NCBI GenBank assembly: GCA_038118725.1
Contig: JAYOIK010000102.1
Span: 1-13,480, forward strand
Reading direction: 5' to 3'
Source: JADHLJ01 sp038118725
GTDB taxonomy: Bacteria > Pseudomonadota > Alphaproteobacteria > Thalassobaculales > Thalassobaculaceae
DNA length: 13,480 nucleotides
Positions 12,614 through 13,480 of this stretch are shown piece after piece. Each line of letters opens with the position of its first letter. The first letter of the stretch is position 1. A program made the position numbers and the translations under genes. The notes under the pieces were generated by a model that made no database searches, was not told where the DNA came from, and was given only the letters and a program-made list of their open reading frames with translations.

Positions 12614-13339
12614 ATGCGCAGAATCATATATAAGATAAATTGTGTGATGACAATGAGAACATCATTTATATTATGGGGGCGGCCTTTTATAAGTACTGTG
12701 TCCGTATTTTTTGCATGCGGGATGCTTTATTTTCAAGACAATGCTGCGGCGTCGAAACTTCCACCTTTACATGATGACGCGATGTCCGTGCAAAGGCAGA
12801 TTCTATTCCACTCATCGGTGAAAATCGGTGGAGTCGAAGCACCCGTTACGCGTTGCGACGAACTGGCTTCTTACCCAAGAGATCCGGATGCGTTGCATGC
12901 GCCGACGAATGAATGGGAGATGGCGGCTCCAGAAGCCTTGGCGGCATGCAAGAACGCGGTGGACAAGCACCCAGAAAGCGGGCGCCTTCATTTCATATTG
13001 TCTATGATCTATTCGCATATGGGAGAGCCTGGCTGGAGCTTCCATCACTTCTCCCAGTCGATTGGTCTTGGCTATCGACACGCGATCTATCTTGACGCCC
13101 TGACGGAACTTGCCCGAGCAAGATTCGAGGACGACCCTAGATCGCTGGCTTCGGTAAGGGAGGCTATTGAAAGCCTTACCGTGCTTGCGAATTCGGGACA
13201 CTGGCCATCACAGGATCGCTTGGCATCGGTTTATATTGCCGGGTTTTATGTGAGTCGCAATCTTCAAAAGGCGCTAGAGTGGCCTAAAATAATACTTTCC
13301 CACAATGAATCCTCCGGTCATTTCGCGTTATATATATAA
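12614..13339 (+). CDS. Exported Sel1/TPR-like repeat protein, frame broken at 3' end
   Basis: The 241-residue reading starts at ATG 12614, with AGGA 6 bases upstream. A basic N-terminus and a hydrophobic core (about 24-40) followed by NAAASK suggest a signal peptide or anchor. After it come helical-repeat stretches: CKNAVDKHPESGRLHFILSM, a TPR-like segment, and AIESLTVLANSGHWPSQDRL continuing to NLQKALEW (about 184-223), which matches a Sel1-like repeat. The reading ends at TAA 13337-13339 inside a (TA)5 tract, while the next Sel1-like repeat continues immediately in another frame, so the gene looks frameshifted rather than naturally ended. Codons such as ATA and TTA and the low GC set it apart from the rest of the window and suggest horizontal transfer. 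Sel1 proteins are scaffolds in signalling, secretion or toxin delivery; the partner here is unknown. Confidence 0.7.
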   Translation: MRRIIYKINCVMTMRTSFILWGRPFISTVSVFFACGMLYFQDNAAASKLPPLHDDAMSVQRQILFHSSVKIGGVEAPVTRCDELASYPRDPDALHAPTNEWEMAAPEALAACKNAVDKHPESGRLHFILSMIYSHMGEPGWSFHHFSQSIGLGYRHAIYLDALTELARARFEDDPRSLASVREAIESLTVLANSGHWPSQDRLASVYIAGFYVSRNLQKALEWPKIILSHNESSGHFALYI

Positions 13340-13480
13340 TCGTGCGTTATATGAAATTGAAGGGCATATTTATAAGGAGCGTATAGAGGAATCTCTGCGT
13401 CACCTTGAATACGCTGCGGCAATTGATAGCGGCCTTCCCAAATATACACTTGGGATAGCTTATCTGGAGGGGGATATTGT
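13305..13480 (+). pseudogene. Out-of-frame continuation of the Sel1-like gene (cut by window edge)
   Basis: In the frame shifted by one base from the preceding gene, sequence open from 13293 to the window end encodes YNRALYEIEGHIYKERIEES, then LRHLEYAAAIDSGLPKYTLG and IAYLEGDIV, a clear Sel1-like repeat (A..A...G....LG..Y..G). The first ATG in this frame is 13305, but it has no ribosome-binding site, so an independent gene start is unlikely. Joining the two frames at the TA tract gives a smooth repeat protein: FALYI then YNRALYE. The piece is thus the 3' part of the same gene, either a frameshifted pseudogene, a phase-variable allele or a sequencing error. It continues beyond the window. Confidence 0.6.
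13329..13338 (+). repeat. (TA)5 dinucleotide tract at the frame break
   Basis: Five TA units lie exactly where the Sel1-like reading frame ends; the stop codon TAA is made from the last unit. One more TA unit would give TTA TAT ATA TAT AAT and join the upstream frame to the downstream one without a stop. Confidence 0.75.

Overview
The window is GC-rich, densely coded bacterial chromosome. An ftsE-ftsX pair divergent from an MJ0042-type zinc-ribbon membrane protein, a B12-dependent ribonucleotide reductase and a perfect GAAC-N7-GAAC box (the operator form used by alphaproteobacterial LexA) together suggest an alphaproteobacterium, perhaps of the Rhodospirillales type. This is inferred from gene content only; there is no rRNA, and I saw no tRNA.

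Layout. (1) 10-3400 is a cell-envelope/division block: the zinc-ribbon protein on the minus strand, then ftsE, ftsX and a YdcF/DUF218 membrane protein as a tight plus-strand operon, ending near a UUCG hairpin. (2) 3460-5834 is class II ribonucleotide reductase nrdJ behind a compact promoter whose presumed start site is covered by the LexA-like box. (3) 5931-9059 is a metabolic and accessory stretch: a YdjA-like nitroreductase, a minus-strand VOC protein plus GNAT pair overlapping by 4 bases, then a SMP-30/gluconolactonase gene followed closely by a second GNAT gene. (4) 9178-10449 is a CmcJ/NvfI-family putative oxidoreductase. (5) 10450-10830 is a non-coding gap with four GAAG-loop palindromes in alternating orientation, including two nearly identical 33-base inverted copies. 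(6) 10831-11836 holds a GlcG/HbpS-family protein (minus) and a third GNAT (plus). (7) 11889-12382 is a two-gene toxin-antitoxin module with a ParE-type toxin. (8) From about 12383 to the window end the composition turns AT-rich, through a spacer with a degenerate direct repeat, a consensus -35 element and two palindromes, into an exported Sel1/TPR-like protein whose frame breaks at a (TA)5 tract and continues in another frame to the window edge.

How the genes relate. FtsE and FtsX form one inner-membrane complex for division and peptidoglycan remodelling. NrdJ supplies deoxynucleotides without oxygen, and the putative LexA box would link that supply to DNA damage. The other genes look like independent accessory functions. 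I did not find a clear multi-gene undescribed system. The most promising unusual signals are the SOS-type control of nrdJ, the palindrome cluster at 10.5-10.8 kb, and the TA-tract frame break in the Sel1-like gene.
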